A stretch of DNA of 64,000 nt from Lucifuga dentata (GCA_014773175.1 VXCM01001016.1:1-64000); one strand, 5' to 3'; shown: positions 1-12,240, counted from the stretch's first letter. The notes: generated by a model from the sequence alone, not told the origin. Program-made: numbers and translations.

Positions 1-490
1 ATCAAAATTCTTTTTTCCTGCATTCCTTGGGTCTATATGTATCCAACGGTGTAGTCCAAACCTCTTTCCCCAAGACTAGATTATCCGCCATTTTGATTTT
101 TGTCCAAAACTGTTTTTTCGTTACTCTTCCTATAATTTTGATTCAATAGACAAGCTTCATACAATGTCTGAACCAAGCTGGAAAAGCTACTTCTTCATTT
201 TTGGACCTTCTGTACCTTCTGTTTTGTGACAATTGGCTGCCAAATCTTAGTGGATGTGGCTTATTTGACAAAAACTGTGATATCTCATGAATGATTAGGT
301 CTGTGTCACCAAACTTGGTGAGTATCTGCATAACGACTTCTGCGAAAATGGAATCATTCGTGGAGTCACGTAAGTGCTCGGACATCGCTTACTGCCTCTT
401 GCAGCTATATTTACATTTTGGTTCTGTTTTAGGCCAACAAGCACACCTTTACTTCTGTTTCCTCCTGTTTCATGATAGTATTTGAACAAA
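1..490. repeat. Interspersed repeat, copy at the left edge
   Basis: Same family as 4975-6375. Shared landmarks are ATCAAAATTCTTTTT, CCTTGGGTCTATATG, CAAGACTAGATT, GCCATTTTGA, the purine-rich CCAAGCTGGAAAA and GACAATTGGCT. The reading frames in it are short and are not conserved between copies, so it is treated as non-coding repeat DNA. It continues off the window. Confidence 0.8.
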
Positions 491-1340
491 TTTTAATAGC
501 TCTCTCCTGTTTGTTCATTAATGTTGTATGCTGTTGATGCAAATTCAGTGTGTATTTCTGAACTGTTTTGGTGGTAAATTTCCCTTCATGTCCATTTTCA
601 CATGATTATTCCATCAGTACATCATGATTTATTCAGTTTTGTTGCTCTGAATTTCTTTTTTGCATAAATACCGATTTAGCCCCTAATTAATTTATTCACA
701 ACACCTGTGCTTGCAATTTTAGATAGTAGTTAATGTACAGTCAACAGAAACGCAAACTTCCTGCTTTCCATTCACAATAAAAGCCTCACAATGGTTCACG
801 GTAGAATTAGAATCCATTCCTTGGATGGCTTTTATTATGAAATGCGTACAGGAAGTACCAAGTTTCATTAACAGTAATTTTACTCTTTATGTGATAAATC
901 ATATGTAATCAATTACTTGTACTTTTAACACTAAAACTTTAAATCCTCAATTTCTCTNGTGATAAATCATATGTAATCAATTACTTGTACTTTTAACACT
1001 AAAACTTTAAATCCTCAATTTCTCTCTATGACTTTGTTGTTTACACACAAACTTCATCAAAGCAAGTTTATTTGTGATATTTCGGTTTTACACCAACTTG
1101 AATGCATGTACTTCTGGCCCCGCCCCTTCCGCTAGCCCTGACCGGCGGTATGGACTAAACCAACACAGTCAAGCATATACATAGATCAATAAACTTGGTC
1201 AAATACATTTACAATTTATCCAGCTCTGGTGAGATTTACAAATTACTTTTATTTAATATTACTAAGATTAATTTTTATTAGAGTTGATCACGAGTTTGAA
1301 TGTGCGTTTTGTGAAAAAGTTCTCGTCAATAAGTTATGGT
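491..1340. other. Intergenic AT-rich DNA without recognised gene
   Basis: Nothing coding is recognised. A 67-bp perfect repeat (891-957 and 959-1025) flanks an N at 958. A GC-box-like CCCCGCCCC lies at about 1118. Confidence 0.6.
891..1025. repeat. Assembly duplication around N (958)
   Basis: 67 bp identical on both sides of the N. Confidence 0.9.
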
Positions 1341-1752
1341 AGGGCCCAACCATATAAATGTAGCTATACGTCAGCTTCGTTGCTCCATTGACTTAGCTGC
1401 TGTGAACAGGTAGGATACGTGCTTCACCTCATTTTGCTGCTGGCTGTTCTTAGTTCTAATGTATTTTGGTTTGGTCATGATGCCATTGTGGTTGTGTGGT
1501 TATAGAACTCTGAAATTGTTGTTTTAGTCAGTTATTTGTTTGAGTTGCCGTGTTTAGTCTTGGTTGACATGTTAGCAAACATGCTCGCAGGTCAGTTGCG
1601 GTTTTGGTAGTCGCTGCTGTGTGGGTGTTAGCATGTTTAGCAGTGTGCTAACAGCTTTAATATTTGTTGGGCTGCTGGTCTGTATCGCTGGTTTTGCTTG
1701 GCGGTTTGAAAATGTTTTAAATGCTGCTGTGACGCGCTCACACACGTTCAAA

Positions 1753-1879
1753 CCAGGACCAACAGGTGGAACTCATCGGATCATCACCAGAGACATCAAA
1801 GGTAGGAAACTTTTTNCCAGGACCAACAGGTGGAACTCATCGGATCATCACCAGAGACATCAAAGGTAGGAAACTTTTT
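1753..1879. repeat. Assembly duplication around N (1816)
   Basis: 63 bp identical on both sides; it doubles one splice-like module of the candidate ncRNA. Confidence 0.9.
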
Positions 1880-2529
1880 AAAATCTTTTTGCTGTGTATG
1901 CGCTGTGTTACTTTTGTTTGTATGTTAACATGTTGCAATGCTTTTGTGCTGTATGCTAAGCTGCGCATGGTTTTAATATTGCAAATGAGTTGTATTGCTG
2001 CTGTAAAAATTCCATTTTGAGCTGATAATGGCTGGATTGAAATGATGGTGTGTGCTGGTCATGATATCATTGTGGTTGTGTGAACTCTGAAATTGGTTTT
2101 AGTCAGTTATTTGAGTTGATGTGTTTAGTCTTGCTAATGTTAGCATACTTGTTGGTGCTCGCTGTTAAGCTAGTTGCTGCTGTGTGGGTGGCAGCATGTT
2201 TAGCAGTGTGCTAACGGCTTTAATATTGTGTTGCTCATCTGCATCATGTTTTGCTAGTTCCTGCTTGGCAGTTTTAAATGCTGCTGTGACACACACAAGC
2301 TCACACATGCACAAACTAGCATCAGCAGGGTCATATCGTCACCCGAAGACATCAAAGGTAAGAAACTTTTTTTTTTTTTTAACCTTTTTGCTGGGTTCTG
2401 CTGTTTGTATGTTACAATGCTTTATGCTAAGCTGCGCATGGTTTTAATATTGCAAATGAGATGTATTGCTGGCAAATTATGAACTGTAAAAATTTAGTTT
2501 GAGCTGTTAATGTCTGAATTGAAATGTTG

Positions 2530-2660
2530 TTCAGGTGTGAGCATGCATGTTAACATGTTAGCCAGCTTGTTGGTGCTGCATGTTTAGCAGGTGTNTTCAG
2601 GTGTGAGCATGCATGTTAACATGTTAGCCAGCTTGTTGGTGCTGCATGTTTAGCAGGTGT
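2530..2660. repeat. Assembly duplication around N (2595)
   Basis: 65 bp identical on both sides of the N. Confidence 0.9.
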
Positions 2661-2849
2661 TAGCATGGCTTGTTACTGCTGAGATGTTAGCATGGGTGCT
2701 ACAATATGTTATGCTGTGTATTTTACTTGAGCTACATGTGTGGTGCTGCTGCTACACACACTCCCTACAGTTCAGACCCAAGGAACAGCACCACAGTATG
2801 GTGACAACTTTTAATTCTTATGCTTCAGGTGTACGTTGGGTAGAGTAGA

Positions 2850-3800
2850 TTTGCATTTGGACAATTTCATTTTTGACAGATTTTTCATTTTGTGGCTCAA
2901 TTTATCACTTCTGAGATTTCTCTCATGGATGAATTTCATTTGGACAAATTTCTCGTATTTTATGGATGAATTTCTTGCACAACCACCTGTGGGAAGGAAG
3001 CATCAGTCTCAGTGGAGATGATGGTAAGTTGATATTTAATCAGTTAGTGGTTAAACTCATCTTGATGTTTAATGGCCAAGCTAATGTTATTTATAGTAGC
3101 TGTATTGTGAGTCTTAAAATGACTGAAACTTGCAGCTAATGTTAACACGGTTATTTTGTTCTTGAACTTGGTGCAGACAAAACTAGTAGCTAATTTACTG
3201 GCAACACAACTCCACATTAAATACATACTTTTTTTTTTTTTTTTTNTGGTCCTCCTGTTGGGTGGTGGCTACCTACATGAAGACATCATCACCTGACCAT
3301 TAATAATGGTAAGTCAACTATAACACACTTGGGTTTAAAATGACCTCGTTCCATCATCAACACATCCTTATGAATTTCTGTGTTTTAATATCTTTCAGAC
3401 TGAGTTACTTGATCCAGCAGAGGCTGGTTTCCTGGACTTCCTGTGGTGGGAGCTACCAACAAGATGTGCAGCCACATAATGGTAAGTAACCTAATCCATA
3501 TAATGTATAAGTTTATAATTGTAGAGATGTTTGGTCTTTGGATGAATTTGTTGTTTTATGGCTCAATTTCTTGCATTTTGTGGCTCAATTTTTTGCATTT
3601 GGCATTTTTCTCATGGACGAGTTTCTCGCAATTTGTGGACACATTTCTCGCATTTGACATTTCTCCTGGTTAAATTTCTTCCATGGACTCATTTCTCGCA
3701 ATTTCTGGACACATTTCTCTTGGATGAATTTCTCGCATTTGACATTTCTCTCAGATGAATTTCTCGCAATTTATGGACGCATTTCTCTCATTTAATGGAC
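2850..3800. repeat. Degenerate short-period repeats
   Basis: Clusters at 2855-2985 and 3530-3800 repeat variants of GATGAATTTCTCGCATTT, ATTTGTGGACACATTTCTC and TTTGTGGCTCAATTT with a period near 25-40 bases. The two clusters share units although about 550 bp apart. Confidence 0.7.
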
Positions 3801-4290
3801 AAAAATTGAAGTGGCCCAATTTGGCAGCTATTAAAACTTTGACTACTTTACAGCTGACTTGGAAAAAAATTGGCAGTAAATAATGACATTGATATATAAT
3901 CCAAAAAACTGAAATTGGCAAATTTTGGTGAAAACTTGAATTGTGAGCCAGGATGGCAAATAATGTTAATTAGTCCAAATTTATGCCTCCCAAAATCCAA
4001 CCCCGCGTCCTCGCCGTGGGAGGTGGAAACAGGCAAAGTACAGGCTTGCCAGACAAGGTGAGTTGTAGCAGGTAGCTTACCTTGCTACCCAGTTGCTATG
4101 GTTGCCATAGAGACCTGTCTGGATTCACCTGGAAATGTTCTGGCAAACGGGGCTCTGGTGAAACTGAGTGGGCCAAACCCACCCAGTGGATAAAAACGAC
4201 TGATACTTTTGCTTATACAGAAATTAATTTTATTTTATTTTTTTCCAGTGTTGTAGGTAAACTAATAAAGTGTTGTGTTTTTTTTTTGTT

Positions 4291-4974
4291 TTTTTTTTTT
4301 TTTTTTTTTTGACTATAATTTATTGGCATAAAATTGTCAGCCTTGTGACTCATTTGTTTAAGATACTCTGCAGTGGCATCCCGAACAATGCTAAACTCTT
4401 CTCAGATTTCTACATATATGGAACAAATCACTTGTATGGACAGTGTCAAAATAGGCCACATGCACCTTGTGTTTTTATACTTGCTTGATGTTTTGCAGAG
4501 TATCATTCTTGCTTCTCAAGTTGCTAAATGTTAGATTTCAGCTTTCCAGGCTGACTTGGTGTGCTTGTATTAGAGGCACTTTAACATCACCAGCAGCCTG
4601 AGCTTTATGTTGCCTGTAGGATGTTGCAGCAAGCTCACACCAAACTCCTGTGGTGTATCATGGTAACGCATCCATTCTNTTTTAAGATGTTGTAGAAATA
4701 AAATTGTCCGGTTTAGAAAATCATGATGCAGCAACAATATTTGCAGAACTAACAAGCACATTCTGGATCATGGTTAAATATATACCTTGTGTAGAACGTA
4801 ATGGTATAGTACCTTTTTGAGTGGCACGGTGTGATCCGTAAACCAATGCAGATTAACTGAAGATTGCCTCCATTATAAAGGAATAGCATATGTTGTTCAC
4901 AAATCCCTTCACGGCTGCATCTCCCGCAGCAATGTTAGTTAGCTACAAAAACTTTAGCGCCACTCAGGTGACAA
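4291..4974. other. Intergenic stretch, nothing recognised
   Basis: Starts with a poly-T tract (4278-4310) and contains an N at 4679 without a flanking duplication. No gene or known element is seen. Confidence 0.5.
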
Positions 4975-6375
4975 AATGTAAACCGATCGGTCTGAGGGTG
5001 GTGCTATGGTAAGAAATTCAAAATTTTTGCATATATTGGCCTATAACTTTTGAACTGCAAGTCCTAGAATCAAAATTCTTTTTACCTTTGATTGGAACTA
5101 TACACATCTATCCATAAAGGCCACGCCCATTTATGCCTGACTAGATTTTCTGCCATTTTGAGTTGTTTCTGCAATAGTTTTGTCGTCCTCCTCCAGTTTT
5201 GGCTCAATCATCACCAAAATTTGCATGACATGTTTGGACCAAGCGGAAAAAAAAAAGTACCATTTTAGATTTTTTCGATATTCTTTATGTTTTGCTACAA
5301 TTGGCTGACAAAGTTGTAGGTGTGGCTAATTTTACAACATCTGCTATAAAATGTGGTATATCTCNAACTATACACATCTATCCATAAAGGCCACGCCCAT
5401 TTATGCCTGACTAGATTTTCTGCCATTTTGAGTTGTTTCTGCAATAGTTTTGTCGTCCTCCTCCAGTTTTGGCTCAATCATCACCAAAATTTGCATGACA
5501 TGTTTGGACCAAGCGGAAAAAAAAAAGTACCATTTTAGATTTTTTCGATATTCTTTATGTTTTGCTACAATTGGCTGACAAAGTTGTAGGTGTGGCTAAT
5601 TTTACAACATCTGCTATAAAATGTGGTATATCTCCTGAAGGAATTAATCTCATGTAACCAGACTTGGTAGACATGTCTGGAAAAAACTGAGTCATCAACC
5701 GATCGAAATTCTTTTTTTCCCTGGATCTATATGCATCCAATGGTATATTCCAAACTCTTCCCCCCAAGACTAGATTTTCTCCCATTTTGAATTGTTTCCG
5801 AAACAGTTTTTTCGAATCTCCGCCTCCAGTTTTGGCTCAGTCATCACCAAAATTTGCATGTGACATGTCTGGCCCAAGCTGGAAAACAGTACCATTTCAG
5901 TTTTTTGGTACTCTGAATCATTTTGCTACAATTGGCTAAGAAAGTTGTAGGCGTGGCTAATTGTACAACATGTGATATATCTCCTGAAGGAATTAGTCTA
6001 CTGTAACCAAACTTGATGGACATGTTCACTACAGACATCTGCATAAAATGAATCATAAATTGGCCTGATGGGGGTGCTATAACACCCACAGTAAATTTTC
6101 ATCAATAACTTCTAAACCGTAGATCGTAGAATCAAAATTTTTGTTTCTCTGTATTCCTTGGGCTAAGACACGTCTATCATTTAAGCCACACCCCATTCCA
6201 ACTCGTAGCTTGTCTGCCATTCTGAATTTTTTGCAAATTTTGGTTTGAGCATTTCTTCCTCAAACATTGTAAAAACTACGGCGACTGAAACTTAAAAGAT
6301 TGGTTCAACATCTCACCCACTACTCGGGGAAAAAAAAAAAAATATGCGGATTGGCCTGAAGGTGGTGCTGCAACA
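4975..6375. repeat. Tandem copies of the interspersed repeat seen at 1-490
   Basis: Successive diverged units start near 4980, 5635, 5990 and 6330, marked by CCGATCGGTCTGAGGGTGGT-like, ATATCTCCTGAAGGAATTA and TTTTGGCTCAATCATCACC motifs at about 350-430-bp spacing. The block 5096-5364 is repeated perfectly at 5366-5634 around an N (5365); that extra copy is an artefact, unlike the others, which are diverged. Confidence 0.75.
5096..5634. repeat. Assembly duplication around N (5365)
   Basis: 269 bp identical on both sides, the longest in the window. Confidence 0.88.
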
Positions 6376-6404
6376 AGCGTGCTTGCATTATAGTCCATAA
6401 CTTA

Positions 6405-7920
6405 CTTTACCTTACTATAGCCTTCCTATACACCTAATATAGTCTTACTATACAGTTACTACAGTCTTATACAATTAATATAGTTTTACTATACACTTAG
6501 TACAGTCTTACATTACACTTATTATAATCAACTAACTATAATCTTACTATAGTCTTACTATACACTTATTAGTCTTACTATACACTTACTATAAGACTAC
6601 ACTAAGTGTATAGTAAGACTGTAGTAACTGTATAGCCTTCCTATACTTATACACTTACTACAGTAAATGTATACTAAGACTATATATAGTGTATAGTAAG
6701 ACTATAGCAAGTGTATAAAAAGATTAGTAAGACTATATTAAGACTGTAGTAAGTGCATGAAAAAGACTATAGTTGTGACGTAAGACTATAGTAAGTATAT
6801 AAAAGGACTATAGTAAGTGTGAATTAAGACTATAAGTGTATAAAAAGACTATTGTATAGTAATACTATATAGTAAGACTATAGTGTCTAGTAAGTGTATC
6901 ATAAGATGAGAGTAAGTGTACAGTAGGGCTATAGTAAGTGTATTCTAAGACTACAGTAAGTGTATAGTAAGGCTACAGTAAGTGTATAGTAAGGCTACAG
7001 TAAGTGTATAGTAAGGCTATAGTAAGTGTATTGTAAGACTATAGTAAGTGTGAAAAAGACTATAGTAAGTGTCTAGTAATACTATAGTACGACTATAGTA
7101 AATGTATAGCAAGACTATAGTAAGTGTACAGTAAGATTATAGTAAGTGTGTAGTAAGGCTATAGTAAGTGTATACTAAGACTATAGTAAGTATATAGTAA
7201 GACTATAACAATTGTATAGTAAGACTATAACAATTGTATAGTAAGACTATAACAATTGTATAAAAAGACTATAGTAAATGTATATTAAGACTATAGTAAA
7301 TGTATGAAAAAGACTATAGTAAGTGTGTAGTAAGACTATAGTAAGTATATAAAAGGACTATAGTAAGTGTGAATTAAGAGTATAGAAAGTGTACAGTAAG
7401 ACTATAATAAGTGCATAGTAAGTGTATAAAAAGACTATATTAATTGTATAGTAAGGCTTTCGTAAGTGTATAAAAAGACTGTAGTAAGTATATAGTAAGA
7501 TTATAGTAAATGTATAGTAAGGCTATAGTAAGTCTATAGTAAGTGTATAAAAAGACTATAGTAAGTGTATACTAAGACTATAGCAAGTGTGTAAAAAGAC
7601 TATAGTAAGGCTATAGTAAGTGTATAGTGAGACGTACGACCATAGTCAGTGTATAGTAAGACTATAGTAAGTATATAAAAAGACTATAGTAACTGTGTAG
7701 TAAGACTATAATAAGTGTACAGTAAGACTATAATAAGTGTATAGTAAGGCTATCGTAAGTGTATAAAGACTATAGTGAGACTATAGTAAGTATATAAAAA
7801 GACTATAGTAACTGTGTAGTAAGACTATAGTAAGTGTACAGTGAGACTATAAGTGTATAGTAAGGCTTTAGTAAGTGTATAATAAGACTGCAGTAAGTGC
7901 ATAAAAAGACTATAGTAATT
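6405..7920. repeat. AT-rich minisatellite with strand switch
   Basis: About 1.5 kb of tandem variants of a unit near 20-22 bp, AGTAAGACTATAGTAAGTGT with TATA insertions. From 6405 to about 6595 the units read in the reverse complement (CTTACTATAGTCTTACTATA); from about 6600 on they read forward. Units are imperfect (CTATAG/CTACAG, AAAAAGACT variants). Confidence 0.92.
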
Positions 7921-8826
7921 GCTAAATAAAATTTTGTTCTTGCCTTAAAACTTGGGTGATAGAATATCTATACTTAGAATGGAAAATTATTGCATAATGT
8001 TAAACTGTTAGGCTGGATACAGAGATTGCATCACTGGACTATAGATTATCAACTACAAAAACAACAGAAAATGATAATCTAGTATTGAGTTTGTCTTCAG
8101 CTCTGGCATTTGATAAAAACCTTTTGTAACCTAATCAATTGTTAGCAAACATCACTGTATACATAAAAATTTGGTTACTTCTCCCTCCTGGATCCAGCTG
8201 CTCCTGGTTGTCTCACTCCTCCTCACCCCACTCATTTGTGTTCTTCTATACTGCAGTGTCTGATACTTTAAAGCACTATTTCGACCAAACTTTATTATTG
8301 CTGACCACACTTTCTCTTTGCAAATACTGACATACTTAAATCTACACATAAGAGTGGAATTGGAAAAAATACTAAAACACTTAGTACAAATATTTAACTG
8401 GAATACTTGATTAAAACTCCTGTAATCTAAATTTTACCATGTAGTCTAACTACTCAGTATAATTCCTGCACTGAAACAATGCATCATATTACTGCATATG
8501 TATCTACTGCATAAATCTTCTGCTTGTAGTCCTCAGAAACATGCAGGGTGATAAAAACTATGAATATTTGTCCCTAAAATGCAGTGAAACAAAATAAACT
8601 TGAAGCGAAAAGCTTGAGTACACTAACATTACTTTAAAGTTGTACTTACATGTAAGATGTACTTACTTTATACCTGCGGAAGTAAATTTTTAGATATTCA
8701 CAAATGAATTGTGATCCGACATGTATTTGTTTAGTAACTGAACATGCGTGTATCTTTATCTGCAGGTTGAACAGTTTTTAACATGTTTGTATAGAAGAGA
8801 GACAAACTATGCCTTTTTCTTATCAT
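7921..8826. other. Intergenic DNA left of cbl
   Basis: AT-rich single-copy-looking sequence; no gene, RNA or repeat recognised. Confidence 0.5.
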
Positions 8827-8832
8827 TTTATT
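8827..8832 (-). promoter_or_regulatory. Candidate distal polyadenylation signal (AATAAA) for cbl
   Basis: AATAAA on the minus strand in GTTAATAAAATG, 2.9 kb past the cbl stop. Left of it the sequence changes to AT-rich and repetitive DNA. Confidence 0.4.
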
Positions 8833-11315
8833 AACAGCACTGTGCATACTTCCAAATTGCTATGAGCTTTAAAAACCATCAAAAAATTAATGAATGCCTT
8901 TTTAGTCATGAAAAGCAACATGGCTACATGGAACAACAGCTCCCTCTTCTGGCAAAAAATCAAAGTACCCCAACAAAGGGACCTTGGGGCAACGGGGCTG
9001 GTATGCATTTCTGAGGATGATTCCTGATCTGGTTCATCTTTCAGAAAGGTTAAAGGAACCTGAGGCCATTCACAGATCAGCACTTATACTCTTAAATGAG
9101 GCTAAATGTCACTGAGAGGACAGATTAATACAAGCAATACTGCACAATCTCGCCTTCAGAGATCAACAGGTACGCAGCGATACGCACATTCTCTTCAAAC
9201 AAGGCCTTAATCTAAACATGAAGAATCTGCTAAAAACCCTAAAATTATGGCACTGCTCATAGAATTATTCACATAAGTAAACATAACCTTTGGAACAAAA
9301 TACACGTACAGGAATGCAACAATGAAATAAAACATAGCCATCTTCTTTTATATCAGTAACTTTATACATTACGTTTTTCTTTAGAGTGACAGTATCAAAG
9401 CATAAATCGGTTTACTGTGCGAAAACAAAAGTCAATAATACACCACAATGAAATGCATGAACAAAACATTGGTACAGTATTCAGGATTGGGGACTGGAAG
9501 TGCTCTGAAATGAACGTCCCCGTCCATTACCCATCATTCAAAAGTTTCTCAAGGCAACTAGGAACAGAAAAAGACCTAGAGGATGGACAGAGAGAGAGAG
9601 AGCTTCCAGTTAACAGACAGTATAAGCTAGAGCTGATGATTGATATGATTTACACCTCCCCCAAAAACATTCTTCATATGCTGGGAGAGGTTCACATCAA
9701 TGTACCTCAAAGCTATTGAATTCATTCATCGATTCATTCATAGTACCTGGAAATTAAGCTGCTTTCTCTAGTCCTGCCATAAATACATAAAATGTGCAAG
9801 TTATGATGTGACCAAAAAAAAAAAAAATNAAAAAAAAAAAAAATGAATAGGCTACGTGTGACTTCATTGAGCGGAGAGTTTTGGCTACATGTCTCCTGGT
9901 TGAATTGATGCAGTAGATGAACTGCTGTCGGTACTAATGTGTCTTTAAATCTGCACTTTGATGAGGAGTTTCCTCCAGTCTGGGCAGCCAGGGTGACCCA
10001 TGTTTAGAAACACGTTATTCCTGAGTTAGTTCTTAGAGTTGGCCCAAATACTGATTTCTATGTAGACTTTGGGGTGGGCCAGCAAACCCATGAGCCTACT
10101 TTCAAAAAGCCTCAGTAATTAGAGGGGCATACTCGCAAGGAGAAAGGAAATGGATGCCAAACGCAACCACGGATCTATGAGCAATGGCTGCTTTCCATAC
10201 CCCAGACATTTAGTTTGCTTTATCACCACTGCTGTACAGATTCTAACCTGTAGAGCATCATAGAGAATCATAAAAAGGTTTAAAACACTGAGGAGTTGAC
10301 AGCTTGTTGAAGGCTGCACGTTCACAAGCTGCTTGTACTTTCAAGTATGCTACATTACGGACTGAAGAAACACAGAAGATACTGTCACTTTAAAGAGCAG
10401 AAAGGGTTAAACACAATATTCACAAATGTACATTTAAGGCTGAATTGTTTAGCACTAACAATAGTAGCAGCAGTGAAGCACTTCTGAATTAATTATAATA
10501 TTTATGATCATATTACAATAATATATTACCAAAGTAAATCAATGACATTTTTTTTTTTGTTTCACAACACTGGACCAGACTGGAGAGAGAAACCAGTCAG
10601 CTAGACCGAGATTGAACGAAAAAGTTTCAGCCACCACGGATCACAAAAAGCGAGCCTGTCTGACACCACAGGGTCGTCAACGATAGTAGTGGCGTGTCGG
10701 CCTGCCACGCGAGTTAGAGCAGTAGTACGTTTACAGTCTAAATATACTGAGTGTAATTCCACATTCATGTTGAAAAAGAAGAGAACAGCTCAGGACGATT
10801 ACATCTGGCAGATGGGAGGTTCCTCACAAGTACACACGCACGCTTATTCATGCACTCGCACACACAAACACACACTGCCAGACCTGAAACCGTCGTCATG
10901 CTACTTTGAAAAATACAACACGACAAACAAGCATGTATTTCCTCAAAAAAGTACCAAAGCAATGCTGTTAATCAAAGGCCGTAACAGACTGAACTTGGAG
11001 AGAAAAAGCCACGCTCTTCTGAGTTCCTGCTGAATTCCTACACATCCTGAGGAACACCCGCTGACTCTTCCTCTTCAGCACATCTCCATACATTACAGAT
11101 AAAAGCACCCGCAGGCATTCCTCAGAGAGAAGGGCCGAACTTCCCCAGTCATTCATCTGACCCCCATCTACCCATATTGCTTGTACTAATAGTGACCCTC
11201 AAAGCTGAATCAATTTCAATTTCACATACTGTATATGCACGTACTGTATATATTACACACATTTAATATATATTTACTCATATATTAAAATTTCATATAG
11301 ACATACATTTTTAGT

Positions 11316-11321
11316 TTTATT
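11316..11321 (-). promoter_or_regulatory. Candidate proximal polyadenylation signal for cbl
   Basis: AATAAA on the minus strand in CACAAATAAAACT, about 410 nt past the cbl stop. It would give a short 3' UTR isoform. Confidence 0.35.
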
Positions 11322-11732
11322 TGTGAGGTGTTGGTTACATTTTCAGCAAGAGGCTTCGAAATGAAACGTCTGAATCGTCTTCCCAGGATTCCTATGAAAT
11401 TCTTGCGTTGCGTTGCATCTCGTCGTTGTTTCACACGCTTGCTCGATCCCACAGAGATGTTTTGAAAAAAGAAGGCGCCTGCTGCAGCAGTTGTAAGAAG
11501 GCCAGACACTGTAGAAAGCGCGTGGAGTGCAGAGTACGGAGTCCCGCAGATGCTGCGAGCTCGCTAGAGAGACAGCCAGGTAAAAATCCACAGGGCGGAG
11601 GGCATCAGCCAGCACCGGAGGTAGTGCTGCAGGCAATGGGCTTTGCGCTCGGCTGGGCTTTGCCAACCTAAAGCGTGCTGGGCCAAGCTGGGGCACGAGA
11701 GCGAACATGACAAAGGAGGCACAAGGAGTGTG

Positions 11733-12013
11733 CTATGTGAGAATGTGCGCGGTGGAGGGAATGGAGACAAACTCGCGCAGGATATTCTTGGCCATTTCGA
11801 TATTGTTCTGTGCAATCATCAGCGCTTTCTGGATGTCCTGGTACGAGTATCCCTGACTCATGAGGTGCTCAATTTCGCTACTGATTTGAGGGTTGGCTTC
11901 TCCTCCTGTTGCCCCACTATTGGGCGGGACTGGGCTGGGTCGACGCTCTGAGTTGATTCGTCTCGGCAAGGGTTTGGGGGGTCTCTCTGGTGCTTCCACC
12001 CGCTCTGAGAAGG
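11733..12013 (-). CDS. cbl: cbl exon 16 (CIN85/CD2AP motif, UBA domain, stop)
   Basis: Encodes residues 873-965. [16 protein letters not shown] (from residue 881) contains the PKPxPR-type motif bound by CIN85/CD2AP SH3 domains. The UBA spans about 915-957 ([20 protein letters not shown], then [18 protein letters not shown]). The protein ends STAHILT and TAG at 11733-11735. The acceptor is GTTTTTCAG|CC at 12013. Confidence 0.98.
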
Positions 12014-12240
12014 CTGAAAAACCGAGGGAAAAAACAGTGAGTGCATATTCCTTTCCTGTTAAAATTTTGAAAAATAGATTTTAGCATGAGATTAATTACA
12101 TCTCTGGCAATGTAATTTAGTGCCAAATGTACATTGAACATCTATGGCTACAAAAAAAAAAAAAAAAAAAANAAAAAAAAAAAAAAAAAAAAGCTTAAAG
12201 TTTCAAAAGTAAGCCGTTACTCCACAAACAACGATCTTAC

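Larger units (their letters stand above)
1470..2700. repeat. Tandem duplication of about 580 bp
   Basis: The stretch from about 1470 to 1990 recurs at about 2050-2480 in the same order: GTCATGAT..CATTGTGGTTGTG, AACTCTGAAATTG, TTTAGTCAGTTATTTG, AGCATGTTTAGCAGTGTGCT, GCTAAGCTGCGCATGGTTTT. A partial third copy at about 2530-2700 keeps the GTTAGCATG elements. Confidence 0.75.
1340..4290 (+). ncRNA. Candidate spliced non-coding transcript
   Basis: A TATA-like CATATAAATG near 1350 precedes a run of short segments bounded by splice-like sites on the plus strand. Donors are CAG|GTAGG (1409), AAAG|GTAGG (1801), AAAG|GTAAG (2357), CAG|GTGTA (2828), GATG|GTAAG (3023), AATG|GTAAG (3308), AATG|GTAAG (3481) and CAAG|GTGAG (4057). 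Acceptors include CCAG| (1756), CTAG| (2319), CTACAG| (2770), TTTCAG| (3398), TTACAG| (3853) and CCATAG| (4110). AATAAA follows at 4264-4269. No long reading frame joins them. The 1757 and 2320 segments end alike (GACATCAAAG), suggesting tandem exon duplication. This is an inference; no family is recognised. Confidence 0.35.
8827..11732 (-). other. cbl: Probable 3' UTR of cbl
   Basis: No coding exon follows the stop. An AATAAA lies on the minus strand at 8827-8832, about 2.9 kb downstream, and a nearer one at 11316-11321, about 0.4 kb downstream. Human CBL also has a long 3' UTR, so the distal site is plausible, with the proximal one giving a short isoform. The interval contains a (CA)-type tract near 10830-10875, AT-rich repeats at 11225-11290 and a poly-A run with an N at 9829. 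Its extent is inferred; no transcript evidence is available. Confidence 0.5.

Noticed and set aside
4098..4111. X-box-like GTTGCCATAGAGAC
   Set aside because: Only the left half fits, and it lies at a putative acceptor inside the candidate ncRNA rather than at a promoter.
5555..6089. Short minus-strand frames sharing IPSGDI and LATPTT
   Set aside because: Similarity comes from tandem units of the non-coding repeat, with frameshifts between units.
9417..9719. 100-residue plus-strand frame antisense to the cbl 3' UTR
   Set aside because: No recognised domain, no splice or promoter context, and it lies within the inferred UTR.
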